Origin: Methylocella tundrae
GTDB taxonomy: Bacteria; Pseudomonadota; Alphaproteobacteria; Rhizobiales; Beijerinckiaceae
Direction of reading: 5' to 3'
NCBI RefSeq assembly: GCF_901905185.1
Contig: NZ_CABFMQ020000081.1
Location: 1 to 64,000, forward strand
DNA: 64,000 bases
This document shows, one piece after another, positions 17,077-26,030 of this stretch. A program made the position numbers and the translations under genes. The notes beneath the pieces are model-generated. The model was not told where the DNA came from. It saw nothing but the letters and a program-made list of their open reading frames with translations, and made no database searches. How positions within the stretch are numbered: position 1 is the stretch's first letter; each line of letters opens with the position of its first letter.

Positions 17077-19155
17077 ATGGCTCCCACTGAAAAGAAGTTC
17101 CACGCCGCTTCCTCTTCGACGCGCGCCGACCTCCCGGCTTCGGCCGAGCCCGTTGATTTTCCGGAAGCTGAAGACGCGTCGATCATGGGGGATTTTCCCG
17201 ATCTTGATCTCGCCGAGGCGGATGCGGCGCCCGCCTCTGTGCGGCAAGGCGCTTCAGTGATCCGCAGTTTTTGGCGCCATGCGCCGCTCGGCCCTGGCGT
17301 CTATCGCATGATCGCCGCCGACGGCGAAGTTCTCTATGTCGGCAAAGCAAAAAGCGTGCGTAGGCGCATCGCAAGCTATGTGCGGCCCTTCGGCCACAAC
17401 AACCGCATCGCCAGAATGATCGCGCTGACCGCGTCGATGGTGTTCGTCTCGACCGAAACCGAGACTGAAGCGCTGCTGCTTGAAACCAATTATATCAAAC
17501 AGATGAAGCCGCGCTTCAACGTCCTGATGCGCGACGACAAATCATTCCCCTACATTCTTCTGACTGGCGATCATCCGGCGCCGCAGATTACGAAGCATCG
17601 CGGCGCGCGCCTTCAGAAAGGCGACTATTTCGGGCCGTTCGCCAGCGTATGGGCGGTGAACCGCACCATGAACGCGCTCGAGCGCGCCTTTTTGCTACGC
17701 TCATGCTCCGACAGCTTCTACGAAAATCGCACGCGCCCTTGCCTTCTGTATCAGATCAAGCGCTGCTCCGCCCCTTGCACCGGCGAAATCAGCCATCAGG
17801 ACTATTGCGCCCTTGTCTCGGAGGCGCGCGATTTTCTCTCCGGCAAAAGTCGCGCCGTGCGTGACCTGCTCGCCAAAGAAATGGCGGATGCTTCGGACGT
17901 GATGGAATTCGAACGCGCCGCGCGCTTGCGCGATCGCATCGCCGCCCTCTCTACAATTCAGGGCGCCCAGGGCGTCAACCCCAAGACCGTCGAGGAGGCG
18001 GACGTCTTCGCTGTTGTCGAGCAGGCTGGGCAATTCTGCATCGAGGCCTTTTTCTTCCGCACCTTTCAGAATTGGGGCAATCGCGCCTATTTCCCACGCG
18101 CAGACAAGAGCCTGACGTCCGCGGAAGTGCTCGACGCGTTCCTCGCGCAATTCTACGCTGACAGACCCGCGCCGCGGCTGATTCTGATATCGCATGAGAT
18201 CGAGGACTGCGCCGTCCTCGCCGACGCGCTGTCCGCGAAAGCGGGCCATCGCATCGAAATTGCCCGGCCACAGCGCGGGGAAAAGAGAGAACTCGTCGAC
18301 CATGCGGAGCAGAACGCGCGCGAGGCGCTGAGCCGCAAACTGGCCGAAACGACATCGCAGGAGAAACTGCTGGCGGCGCTCGCCGAATCTTTTGGGCTTG
18401 CCTGCAAGCTGCGCCGTGTTGAGATTTACGATAATTCCCATATCATGGGGACCAACGCCGTCGGCGCAATGGTGGTCGCGGGCGCCGGCGGTTTCATGAA
18501 AGCCCACTATCGCACATTCAACATCCGGGGCGAGGATCTGACGCCGGGCGATGACTATGGCATGATGCGCGAAGTGCTGAAGCGGCGCTTCACGAGGCTC
18601 GCCAGGGAACAGGCCGCCGAACACAGCGAGAACGCCCCTGATGAAGCGCGGCCCGGAGCGGATTCCGGCGAGGACGAGGAGGAGGAAGAAACGTTTCCGC
18701 AAAAGCCCGACCTTATTCTGATCGACGGCGGCCAAGGGCAATTTGACGCGGCAAGGAACATCCTCGCCGAACTCTCGGTCGAGCGCGTCGCTATAGCGGC
18801 GATCGCCAAAGGCGTTGATCGCAACGCCGGCCGTGAAACCTTCTTCGTCGCCGGAAAGCCCCCTTTCAGGCTGTCCCCGCGGGATCCCGCGCTCTATTTC
18901 GTGCAGCGCCTGCGCGATGAAGCCCATCGTTTTGCGATCGGAACGCATCGCGCGCGGCGCAAGAAGGAGTTCACCAAAAGCCCTCTTGATGAGATCGCCG
19001 GCGTCGGCCCCGCGCGAAAGCGCGCTTTGCTGCATGCCTTCGGCACTGCGAAGGCGATTTCAAGGGCGGGGCTGTCGGATCTTGAGAAAGTCGCGGGGAT
19101 TAATGCGGCGACGGCCAGACTCGTTTATAATTTTTTCCACGACGGCGGCGGATAG
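17077..19155 (+). CDS. uvrC: UvrABC excinuclease subunit C
   Basis: Nuclease subunit of nucleotide-excision repair, making both incisions after UvrAB recognition. The 692-residue protein has the GIY-YIG domain ([20 protein letters not shown] near residues 71-90), a Cys-rich segment [15 protein letters not shown], the UVR motif ([17 protein letters not shown]), the RNase-H-like C-terminal nuclease ([34 protein letters not shown]) and tandem helix-hairpin-helix at the end ([17 protein letters not shown]). An acidic insert, EDEEEEE, lies before the second active-site motif. ATG at 17077 chosen over a TTG at 17026. Confidence 0.96.
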   Translation: MAPTEKKFHAASSSTRADLPASAEPVDFPEAEDASIMGDFPDLDLAEADAAPASVRQGASVIRSFWRHAPLGPGVYRMIAADGEVLYVGKAKSVRRRIASYVRPFGHNNRIARMIALTASMVFVSTETETEALLLETNYIKQMKPRFNVLMRDDKSFPYILLTGDHPAPQITKHRGARLQKGDYFGPFASVWAVNRTMNALERAFLLRSCSDSFYENRTRPCLLYQIKRCSAPCTGEISHQDYCALVSEARDFLSGKSRAVRDLLAKEMADASDVMEFERAARLRDRIAALSTIQGAQGVNPKTVEEADVFAVVEQAGQFCIEAFFFRTFQNWGNRAYFPRADKSLTSAEVLDAFLAQFYADRPAPRLILISHEIEDCAVLADALSAKAGHRIEIARPQRGEKRELVDHAEQNAREALSRKLAETTSQEKLLAALAESFGLACKLRRVEIYDNSHIMGTNAVGAMVVAGAGGFMKAHYRTFNIRGEDLTPGDDYGMMREVLKRRFTRLAREQAAEHSENAPDEARPGADSGEDEEEEETFPQKPDLILIDGGQGQFDAARNILAELSVERVAIAAIAKGVDRNAGRETFFVAGKPPFRLSPRDPALYFVQRLRDEAHRFAIGTHRARRKKEFTKSPLDEIAGVGPARKRALLHAFGTAKAISRAGLSDLEKVAGINAATARLVYNFFHDGGG

Positions 19156-19218
19156 ATCGGGCAAGAAGCGCGTTCACGGGGAGGCCGGCGCTCGCTTGCG
19201 CATCACCAGCCTATTGAC

Positions 19219-19845
19219 GTGATCTTTCAGAGGATGTTCCCTCAAACCATGGCGATGACGACAATTTCGAGAGGTTCGGGCCGGACCTGGAGTGTGCCAA
19301 ATCTGCTGACGTACGGCCGGGTTGCCGCGGTGCCGGTGGTTGTCGGCTGTCTGTTCTGGTCCGAGATCGCGCTGATGCGATGGGTCGCGCTTGGATTATT
19401 CATCGCCGCCGCGATCACCGATTTTCTCGACGGCTATCTCGCGAGGGTCCTTTCCCAGCAATCGGCGCTCGGCCGGATGCTCGACCCCATCGCGGATAAG
19501 CTTCTCGTCTCCGCCGTGCTGATGATGCTCGTCGCGGACCACACCATATCCAGCTATTCGCTCGCCGCGGCGATCGTCATTTTGTGCCGGGAAATCCTCG
19601 TGTCGGGATTGCGCGAGTTTCTGGCCGAACTGAAAGTGTCGATCCCGGTCAGCCGGATCGCCAAATGGAAGACCACACTCCAACTCGTGGCGCTGGGATT
19701 TCTGATCGCGGGCCCCGCCGGCGATCAGATTTTGCCAAAGACGACCGAAATGGGGCTCGCTTTGTTCTGGGCTTCAGCGCTGCTGACGCTTTATACCGGA
19801 TGGGACTATCTCAGGGCCGGAATCAAGCAGATCACCGAAGATTGA
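19219..19845 (+). CDS. pgsA: CDP-diacylglycerol-glycerol-3-phosphate 3-phosphatidyltransferase
   Basis: Membrane enzyme making phosphatidylglycerophosphate, the committed step to phosphatidylglycerol and cardiolipin. The CDP-alcohol phosphotransferase signature D-G-x2-A-R-x8-G-x3-D-x3-D is read in DGYLARVLSQQSALGRMLD followed by PIAD. About five hydrophobic helices are present and length (208) fits. The start is uncertain: GTG 19219 gives the longest form, while ATG 19234 or 19249 (MTTISRGSGRTW region) would trim 5-10 residues. It lies between uvrC and moaDE in the same direction, a common Rhizobiales order. Confidence 0.95.
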   Translation: MIFQRMFPQTMAMTTISRGSGRTWSVPNLLTYGRVAAVPVVVGCLFWSEIALMRWVALGLFIAAAITDFLDGYLARVLSQQSALGRMLDPIADKLLVSAVLMMLVADHTISSYSLAAAIVILCREILVSGLREFLAELKVSIPVSRIAKWKTTLQLVALGFLIAGPAGDQILPKTTEMGLALFWASALLTLYTGWDYLRAGIKQITED

Positions 19846-19869
19846 CCGGGGCGCCGAAGGAAACCTCTG

Positions 19870-20121
19870 ATGAAAGCTCTCTATTTCGCCTGGGTGCGCG
19901 AACGCATCGGCGTCGCCGAGGAGGAGCTTTCTCCACCCCCCGGCGTCTCGACGATCAGTGACCTCATGATCTGGCTTCGCGACCGGGGCGAGGGCTACGA
20001 CCTCGCATTCGAGAATATGAAAGCGATCCGCACGGCGCTGGACCGCACACATGCGCGCCATGACGCCCCGATCGGAAACGCCAGCGAGATCGCTTTCTTC
20101 CCGCCCATGACCGGGGGCTAG
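19870..20121 (+). CDS. moaD: Molybdopterin synthase sulfur-carrier subunit MoaD
   Basis: 83-residue ubiquitin-fold protein that carries sulfur as a C-terminal thiocarboxylate for molybdopterin synthesis. The required Gly-Gly terminus is present (FFPPMTGG). The gene ends one base before moaE, so both subunits are coupled. It follows pgsA by 24 bp. Confidence 0.95.
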   Translation: MKALYFAWVRERIGVAEEELSPPPGVSTISDLMIWLRDRGEGYDLAFENMKAIRTALDRTHARHDAPIGNASEIAFFPPMTGG

Positions 20122-20122
20122 A

Positions 20123-20602
20123 ATGGAGCCAAAGACGCCGCCGCAGCCTATCGTTCGGGTCGAGTCGGCGCCGTTCGACACGGCGCGCGAAAGCGAAAGG
20201 CTGACGCAGGGGCGAACCGATATTGGCGCCGTCGTCACCTTCAGCGGCCTCTGCCGAGACGAGGGCGGCGTTCTCGCCGCACTTGAAATCGAACATTATC
20301 CCGGCATGGCGGAAGAGGAGATCGGGCGCGTCGCCCGTGAAGCTCTCGCGCGCTGGCCGCTCGAAGGGCTCATCATCGTGCATCGTTACGGCCGCATTTC
20401 GCCGGGCGAGCCGATCGTTCTCGTCGTCACTGCCGCTAAACACCGCGGCGAGGCTTTTGCCGCCGCCTCGTTCCTGATGGATTTTCTGAAGGCGAAAGCT
20501 CCATTCTGGAAAAAGCAGATACTGGCCCGTGACGGCGCCGGCGCCGGATGGGTCGCAGCAAGGGCGGAAGATGATCTTGCCGCCGAAAAATGGCGGACGT
20601 GA
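20123..20602 (+). CDS. moaE: Molybdopterin synthase catalytic subunit MoaE
   Basis: 159-residue catalytic subunit converting cyclic pyranopterin monophosphate into molybdopterin with MoaD thiocarboxylate. Recognisable segments are GAVVTFSGLCRDEGG, LEIEHYPGMAEEEI, IVHRYGRISPGEPIV and FLKAKAPFWKKQ, the last holding the active-site lysines. Length normal. Convergent with the MFS gene, with only about 20 bp between their stops. Confidence 0.96.
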   Translation: MEPKTPPQPIVRVESAPFDTARESERLTQGRTDIGAVVTFSGLCRDEGGVLAALEIEHYPGMAEEEIGRVAREALARWPLEGLIIVHRYGRISPGEPIVLVVTAAKHRGEAFAAASFLMDFLKAKAPFWKKQILARDGAGAGWVAARAEDDLAAEKWRT

Positions 20603-20622
20603 AGCGGAGCCGGTTCGGCCTT

Positions 20623-21801
20623 TTAATACTTGATCTTGCGGCGCCGGAACAAATGCGGCTCGGTCAGGTAACAGGCGAAGGACACCAGTGCGAAAGCGAT
20701 GCCCGTCAAACTCGCCAGAGGCCAGCCGCCTTTGGCGAAGGCGAGGCTCGAGACCGCCGAGCCGATTGCGCCGCCCATAAAAAAGGCGGCGATGAAAATC
20801 CCGTTGAGACGGCTTCGGGCCTGGTCGCCAAGAGAAAAAATGGCGCGCTGGCTCAATACGAGATGGGCGGACACGCCCATGTCGAGCACGATCGCGGCGG
20901 CCGCGAGAAGCGCGATCGACGCCATCTCTCCCGCGATCCAGGCAATGCCGAAAGCGATCGCGACGGAGGCGATGGAGACGCCGGTCATGATTTGAGTGTC
21001 GCCCCGGTCGGCCGCGCGGCCGGCGAACGGCGCAATGATCGCTCCGCCTGCGCCAAACAGAGCGAACAAGGCGATGCCCTGCTGCGAAAGGCCGAATTTC
21101 GGACCCGCCAGAAGCAAGGGGGCGGCCGTCCAGAACAGGCTGAACGCCGCGAATAACGGCGCGTGGTACGAGATGCGGCGGCGCAGAACCGGCGTTTTGC
21201 GCACCAGCGTTGCAAGCGATCTCAATATGCCAAAGTAGTTCAGGACGGCTTTTGGGCGCCAGCGCGGCAAGGCGCGCAGGAGAGCCAGCGAAAGCGCCGC
21301 CATCAGACAGGCCGAGACGAGAAATACAGATCTCCATCCCAGCCAATGAGTCAAAAAGCTCGACGCCGGCCGGGCGAGCATGATGCCGAGCAGCAAGCCA
21401 CTCATGATGTCGCCAACGACGCGGCCGCGCGTATCGTCCGACGCAAGATGCGCGGCGAAAGGCACGATGATTTGCGCCGCGACGCAAGTGAGGCCGATCA
21501 GCAGGGCCGCCGCGAGGACGGCGCCGGCCGATGGCGCGATGACCATCCCGAGCAAGGCGATGACCGAAACCGCAAGACATGAAGCGATGAGCCGGCGGTT
21601 TTCCAGAATATCGCCAAGCGGAACCACAAGGATCAGTCCGAGGCCGTAACCGACTTGCGAAAATGTGACGAGAAGGCCGACGGCCGCGGGCGTCATTGCG
21701 AGTTCCGCGCCGATGACTCCCGCCACCGGTTGCGCATAATAAAGATTCGCGACTATCAGTCCGCATGCCGCCGCCAGAATGAAAGTGAGGCGCGGTGTCA
21801 A
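20623..21801 (-). CDS. MFS transporter
   Basis: 392-residue major facilitator with about 12 hydrophobic helices. The loop-2 signature of drug-efflux-type MFS proteins is seen as PLGDILENRRLIASCL, and the N-terminus FILAAACGLIVANLYYAQPV resembles the YtbD/YdhP-like exporter branch that begins with an asparagine-tyrosine-rich first helix. Substrate unknown; efflux of a small molecule is the usual role. It stands alone, convergent with moaE and followed upstream by a non-coding gap. Confidence 0.85.
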   Translation of the reverse strand: MTPRLTFILAAACGLIVANLYYAQPVAGVIGAELAMTPAAVGLLVTFSQVGYGLGLILVVPLGDILENRRLIASCLAVSVIALLGMVIAPSAGAVLAAALLIGLTCVAAQIIVPFAAHLASDDTRGRVVGDIMSGLLLGIMLARPASSFLTHWLGWRSVFLVSACLMAALSLALLRALPRWRPKAVLNYFGILRSLATLVRKTPVLRRRISYHAPLFAAFSLFWTAAPLLLAGPKFGLSQQGIALFALFGAGGAIIAPFAGRAADRGDTQIMTGVSIASVAIAFGIAWIAGEMASIALLAAAAIVLDMGVSAHLVLSQRAIFSLGDQARSRLNGIFIAAFFMGGAIGSAVSSLAFAKGGWPLASLTGIAFALVSFACYLTEPHLFRRRKIKY

Positions 21802-21948
21802 AATAGCCTTCTTCGGTCGAGGTTGTTCGCAATGCCGGCGGAACGCCGATCCATGCGGCGGCTTTGGAATATGATGGTCAAGCCCATGACGACCAAGTCA
21901 TGGGAACAGATCATGATCATCATGTTTTTAGCTGAGGTTTAGGCCAAA

Positions 21949-21976
21949 AAGCATGCGCCTTTCAGGCGTCATGCTT
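21949..21976 (-). terminator. Rho-independent terminator downstream of the che operon
   Basis: On the minus strand AAGCATGACGCC-TGAAA-GGCGCATGCTT forms a hairpin with one small mismatch bulge, directly followed by a short T run (CTTTTTGG). It lies about 200 bp beyond the cheT stop in the reading direction of the chemotaxis operon, with no gene in between. Confidence 0.75.
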
Positions 21977-22177
21977 TAACTCCAGCTTCATTGCGTTCGC
22001 AACCGCCGTGTAGGCTTGGGTCACGCACGAACGCGTGAGGACTAAACCGCGTTTGCGCTTCGCACGAAGCGGCGCCAAAGTTCCCTCGAGGCGCCGAGAA
22101 CAATGCAGGCGGCGCGAGCGCGACCCATGCGACAAAACGCAGCAAGCTGGATGACGTTGCTCATATAATAGAGGGGA

Positions 22178-22561
22178 TCAGAAAAGCTCGCAATCGCCCC
22201 ATTCGCCCTGACGCGCCGCTTTGTCCGCATCGGAGAAAGTCAAGCGCGCGGCAAGATCCGCGAGGTTGATAAGCCGCGCGGCCGCGATCGCATCGACGCG
22301 GCATTGATCCGGCGCGCCAAGCGCCAAGGCCGCCAGAAAGTCGGCGAGGGCCTGCATTTTCTGACGGATATGGTCGAGATCCTGGATCTGACGGACAAGC
22401 TGAGCGTCGCGGCGCGCCGCCTTGAGAATGAGCGGCCCGACGAGAGTTTCGACGTGGCTGAGGCTCCCTGAAAGCTGCGAAAGCTCGTAGGCTACTCTGT
22501 CGAGCACGTCGGCCATTGGCGCGTGCAACGATCCGGCGTCCGGTTTGCTATGTGCTGTCAT
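22178..22561 (-). CDS. cheT: CheT-like chemotaxis protein with CheZ-like D-x-x-x-Q motif
   Basis: 127-residue, mostly helical, cytoplasmic protein in the last position of the che operon, where S. meliloti-type operons carry cheT. Residues 59-67 read IQDLDHIRQ, giving D63-x-x-x-Q67. CheZ phosphatases use a D-x-x-x-Q pair within a similar Q-D-L context to dephosphorylate CheY-P. The C-terminus is acidic and ends in DCELF, recalling the short acidic-aromatic CheY-binding tail of CheZ. Start at 22561 (MTAHSKPDAG); a longer upstream reading looks unlike a protein. The assignment rests mainly on position and this motif, so a CheY-P phosphatase role is a hypothesis. Confidence 0.6.
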   Translation of the reverse strand: MTAHSKPDAGSLHAPMADVLDRVAYELSQLSGSLSHVETLVGPLILKAARRDAQLVRQIQDLDHIRQKMQALADFLAALALGAPDQCRVDAIAAARLINLADLAARLTFSDADKAARQGEWGDCELF

Positions 22562-22617
22562 ATCAGTGGTCCGCCGCCATCGAGCCGAGGCCTCCGGCGC
22601 TTGCAATAAACGCGTAT

Positions 22618-23193
22618 TCAGAAGAACTCGACGCCACCGGCGTTCGCGGGCTTTGGCGCGGCGATCGTCTGTGGCCGCGGGGTCTGGCTCGCCGACAGAA
22701 AAACCTGGCGCGCGCGGCCCGACACCGGCCAGAACTGGATGCGCCGCCCCTGATCCCCGCGCAGACTTCCGCCAGCGAGCCGAATGCCTTCATATTTCAG
22801 AAAACGCTCGGCAAAGCTCGCATTGCGCGCGCCGACATCGGCGAGGCCGTCCATCGTCCGCGCGCCGCCAAAGAGCTTTCCCTCGATACGATCGCGCCGC
22901 GCGCCGCGACGCAGCAGCCCATTGACCAAAAGCTCCATCAGATGCACGCCGTAGGTTTCCCCGTCGCGACGGCGTACGCCCTCATCGGCTTCCTGGCCAG
23001 GCAACAGAAAATGATTCATGCCGCCAACTCCGGCGACAGGATCGCGAAGACAGGCGGCGACGCAGGAGCCAAGCAGCGTCGTCAACACAACACAGGGATC
23101 GTCGCTGACGTTATATTCCCCCTGAATGATATGAACGCGCTGCTCGATGCTTTCATTCTGGCCGCCAAACCGATCGCCCGCGCTTATCGTCAT
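22618..23193 (-). CDS. cheD: Chemoreceptor glutamine deamidase CheD
   Basis: 191-residue deamidase that converts specific receptor glutamines to glutamates during adaptation. The catalytic cysteine is in LLGSCVAACLRD (C44) and the histidine in GGMNHFLLP (H61), with spacing as in the family. The ATG at 23193 overlaps the cheY2 stop by 4 bp. It lies between cheY2 and the CheT-like gene, as in rhizobial che1 operons. Confidence 0.94.
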   Translation of the reverse strand: MTISAGDRFGGQNESIEQRVHIIQGEYNVSDDPCVVLTTLLGSCVAACLRDPVAGVGGMNHFLLPGQEADEGVRRRDGETYGVHLMELLVNGLLRRGARRDRIEGKLFGGARTMDGLADVGARNASFAERFLKYEGIRLAGGSLRGDQGRRIQFWPVSGRARQVFLSASQTPRPQTIAAPKPANAGGVEFF

Positions 23194-23579
23194 TTCAACT
23201 TTCCCACGACGGCTTCGATCTGGGCTTTCAGAACAGGAATGGTGAAGGGTTTGGCGATGACGTTGTTGACGCCGCATTTTTGAGCGCGCTCGATCAGCTC
23301 CTTGTCTCCGCGCCCGGTGAGCAGGATGAAGGCGGATCTGCGCGTTGGTTCATAGGAACGCACGGCGCGCAGGAACGCGATCCCGTCCATCTTCGGCATG
23401 TTGAAATCCGAGATCACGAGATGGGCTGGCTTCGCCATCATGCTCTTGAACCCCTGCTCGCCATCGGCGGCCATTTCAATGTCGGATACGCCGAGTTCCT
23501 GCAGGCCGCCGCGAATCAGCAAACGGCTGGTCAGCTGATCGTCGACGATTAACACTCGCAAGGCTGCTGCGAACGGCAT
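23190..23579 (-). CDS. cheY2: Chemotaxis response regulator CheY2
   Basis: 129-residue single-domain receiver. The acidic pocket is VLIVDDQ, the phosphorylation site is D58 in LVISDFNMPKMDG, and the switch threonine and conserved lysine are in ILLTGRGDKE and NNVIAKPFT. In two-CheY rhizobial systems the second CheY is usually the motor-binding one and CheY1 the phosphate sink; that division is inferred here from gene order only. The start lies a few bases after an AAGGAGAA ribosome-binding site. Confidence 0.93.
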   Translation of the reverse strand: MPFAAALRVLIVDDQLTSRLLIRGGLQELGVSDIEMAADGEQGFKSMMAKPAHLVISDFNMPKMDGIAFLRAVRSYEPTRRSAFILLTGRGDKELIERAQKCGVNNVIAKPFTIPVLKAQIEAVVGKLK

Positions 23580-23593
23580 AGGAATTCTCCTTC

Positions 23594-24631
23594 TTACACG
23601 GCGCAGGTGGCGCGCAAAATTTCTGAAGCCATCATATTCAGCGGCGCCTGCTTCTGGGTTGCGCCGATCTCAAAGGCGACCTTTGGCATCCCATATATGA
23701 GGCAGGATGATTCATTCTGTCCGAGCGTCGAAGCGCCAGCCTGGCGCATCAGCAGCAAGCCTTCGGCCCCGTCGCGGCCCATGCCCGTCAGAATGACGCC
23801 AAGGGCGCGCGGTCCGGCGGCCTTGGCGACCGACTGGAACAGCACATCGACCGAGGGTCGATGGCCATTGACGGGCTCGCCTTTCCAGAGGCGGCAGCGC
23901 GGCGGAGAGACGCCTTCGACCCGCAGATGCGCGGCGCCTCCCGGCGCCAGATAGACATGCCCGGCTTCCAGCGGCGCCCCGTCGAAAGCTTCCGATACCG
24001 CCGGCTTGCAAAGGCGATTGAGACGCCCCGCAAAAGTCTTGGTGAAGGCGCCCGGCATGTGTTGGGTGATGACGGTCGGCGGACCATTCTCCGGGAAATG
24101 CGATAGAACCGCGATGAGGGCTTCAACGCCGCCGGTCGATGCGCCGATCGCCACGATCCGCCCATCGCTGCGGTAGGGCCGCTGAGCCTGGACCGGCGCG
24201 CGGGCCAGATCGCCGATGCGATGTGGCGCGCCGCGCATGCGCCATCCGGCCGCCGCCTTGATCTTGGCGAGCAAGGTCTCGCCAAATTGCTCCTGCTCTC
24301 CCGAACCGGGCTTGGCGACGCAATCGAAGGCGCCCATCTCAAGCGCCGCGATCGCCGCGTCGGCGCCCTTGCTGGTGAGGCTTGAGACCATGATGACCGG
24401 CGTCGGCCGCAAACGCATGAGCTTGTCGAGAAATTCAAGGCCGTTCATTTTCGGCATCTCGACGTCGAGCGTGATGACGTCGGGGTTCATCTCCTTGATC
24501 GCGGATCTCGCCTCATGCGGGTCGGCCGCTTCGCCTATAACCTCGATATTCGGATCCCGGCTGATGAGGACGCGGATCAGACCGCGCACGGTTGCTGAAT
24601 CATCGACGATGAGAACGCGGACGGGCTTCAT
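23594..24631 (-). CDS. cheB: Receptor methylesterase/deamidase CheB
   Basis: 345-residue adaptation enzyme with an N-terminal receiver (phosphorylation site D56 in [16 protein letters not shown]) and a C-terminal methylesterase. The esterase triad is visible: Ser in [14 protein letters not shown], His in [10 protein letters not shown], Asp in [13 protein letters not shown]. Start at 24631 ([11 protein letters not shown]) overlaps the cheR stop by 4 bp. CheB opposes CheR on the receptor encoded at the head of this operon. Confidence 0.96.
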   Translation of the reverse strand: MKPVRVLIVDDSATVRGLIRVLISRDPNIEVIGEAADPHEARSAIKEMNPDVITLDVEMPKMNGLEFLDKLMRLRPTPVIMVSSLTSKGADAAIAALEMGAFDCVAKPGSGEQEQFGETLLAKIKAAAGWRMRGAPHRIGDLARAPVQAQRPYRSDGRIVAIGASTGGVEALIAVLSHFPENGPPTVITQHMPGAFTKTFAGRLNRLCKPAVSEAFDGAPLEAGHVYLAPGGAAHLRVEGVSPPRCRLWKGEPVNGHRPSVDVLFQSVAKAAGPRALGVILTGMGRDGAEGLLLMRQAGASTLGQNESSCLIYGMPKVAFEIGATQKQAPLNMMASEILRATCAV

Positions 24632-25539
24632 GCGCGAGCGCCCTGCTTCAGGCGGTAGCCGGTAACGCCTTCGCTTTCGAAGGCGGCCGCAGCCGGCCCG
24701 ATCAGACGTTCGGAATGGCCGATATAAAGCCGGCCGCCCGGCGACAACATGGGCGTGAAGCGACTCCAGAGCTGCATCTGCATATCCTCCTCGAAATAGA
24801 TCGCGACGTTGCGGCAGAAGATCGCCTGGAACAGCCCCTTCATCGGCCACGCGCCGAACAAATTGAGCTCGCGGAAAGCGACAAGTTCCCGCACCTCGTC
24901 GGCGACGCTTACGCATCGCGCCTTGTCGCCGTGGGCGCCCTCGCTGGCGGGGACCAACCAGCGCTGGCGCAGCTTCGCGGGCACGGCGTCGGCGAAGCTC
25001 TCGGCGTAGACGCCGCGTTTGCCTTCGGCGAGCATATTGACGTCGATATCACTCGCGAGCACCCTGACGTCGTAACGGGCCGCGTCCGGCATCATGGATA
25101 AAATGACCATCGCCATGGAATAGGGCTCTTGCCCGTTGGAGCAGGCGGCCGACCACAAACGCACGCGTCCGCCCCGGCGCGCGGCGTCGAGCAGCGGCGG
25201 CAGCACGACTTGTTCGAGATGCGCAAAATGATGCGGCTCGCGAAAGAATTTGGTGACATTGGTGGTCAGCGCGGCGAGCATTTTCTGACGCTCGTCAAGA
25301 CCATCGGCGCCGGCGACGAGAGCGCAATATTCGCGAAAGCTCGCAAGGCCCAGCGCGCGCAGCCGCTTGGCGAGGCGCGAATAGACGAGCGCTGATTTTG
25401 ACTCCGGCAGGTGGATGCCGGCGTCCTCGTGCAACATAGCGGCGATCTGACGGAAGTCCTCCCGCGAGAGCACGAATTCGCCTGGCCCGAGACCCGCGCC
25501 TTTGCTTATCGGAGAGGAAGCAAATTGCGCCCCGCTCAT
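24628..25539 (-). CDS. cheR: Chemoreceptor methyltransferase CheR
   Basis: 303-residue S-adenosylmethionine-dependent methyltransferase that methylates receptor glutamates. Family marks are the helical N-domain ([16 protein letters not shown]), [17 protein letters not shown] site [29 protein letters not shown] and FCRNVAIYF. The beta-subdomain needed to bind receptor C-terminal pentapeptides is present, which fits the SWEEF tail on the operon's own receptor. Start overlaps the cheW stop by 4 bp. Confidence 0.96.
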   Translation of the reverse strand: MSGAQFASSPISKGAGLGPGEFVLSREDFRQIAAMLHEDAGIHLPESKSALVYSRLAKRLRALGLASFREYCALVAGADGLDERQKMLAALTTNVTKFFREPHHFAHLEQVVLPPLLDAARRGGRVRLWSAACSNGQEPYSMAMVILSMMPDAARYDVRVLASDIDVNMLAEGKRGVYAESFADAVPAKLRQRWLVPASEGAHGDKARCVSVADEVRELVAFRELNLFGAWPMKGLFQAIFCRNVAIYFEEDMQMQLWSRFTPMLSPGGRLYIGHSERLIGPAAAAFESEGVTGYRLKQGARA

Positions 25540-26030
25540 GCGGCCTCCCGCTCCGCCGGCGGCAATACATGATCGAGGGAAATTAGGCTGATCATGCGCC
25601 GATCAATGGCGAGCACGCCGCGAACGAATGTTTTCGCCATGTCGGACGCGACATCCGGCGTCGGCTGCAAGAGGTCGTCTGTGACGGTCAGAATATCGGA
25701 CACCGCATCGACCAGAAGTCCCACGACCTGTTGTTCGATCTGCGCGACAATGATGACATGGCGAGCGGTCGGTTCGGCGGGAGCAAAGCCAAGCCGCGCC
25801 GCAAGATCGACGATCGGCAGCACCGCGCCGCGAAGGTTTACAACGCCGCGCACAAAGCTCGGCGCCTGCGGCAGAGCCGTCGCGGGGGTCCAGCCGCGAA
25901 TCTCGCGCACCGACATGATGTCGACGCAAAACTCCTGCGCGCCAATGCGGAACGCGATGAGTTCGCGCGGACGCCCCGCGTCGGCCCTGCGGCGACCATC
26001 GTTCGTTTTGGAATCAGTCATGGCCTTCAC
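25536..26030 (-). CDS. cheW: Chemotaxis coupling protein CheW
   Basis: 164-residue adaptor linking receptor and CheA kinase. It shows [41 protein letters not shown] and a typical end [10 protein letters not shown]. The GTG at 26030 makes a 4-bp GTGA overlap with cheA, matching the junction style of the rest of the operon; an ATG three codons in (26021) is also possible. The N-terminus is Lys/Arg/Asp-rich and about 20 residues longer than the core domain. Confidence 0.95.
   Translation of the reverse strand: MKAMTDSKTNDGRRRADAGRPRELIAFRIGAQEFCVDIMSVREIRGWTPATALPQAPSFVRGVVNLRGAVLPIVDLAARLGFAPAEPTARHVIIVAQIEQQVVGLLVDAVSDILTVTDDLLQPTPDVASDMAKTFVRGVLAIDRRMISLISLDHVLPPAEREAA

Noticed and set aside
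17701..19035. 444-residue minus-strand open frame over uvrC
   Set aside because: Exact antisense of conserved uvrC domains; composition is typical of a high-GC shadow.
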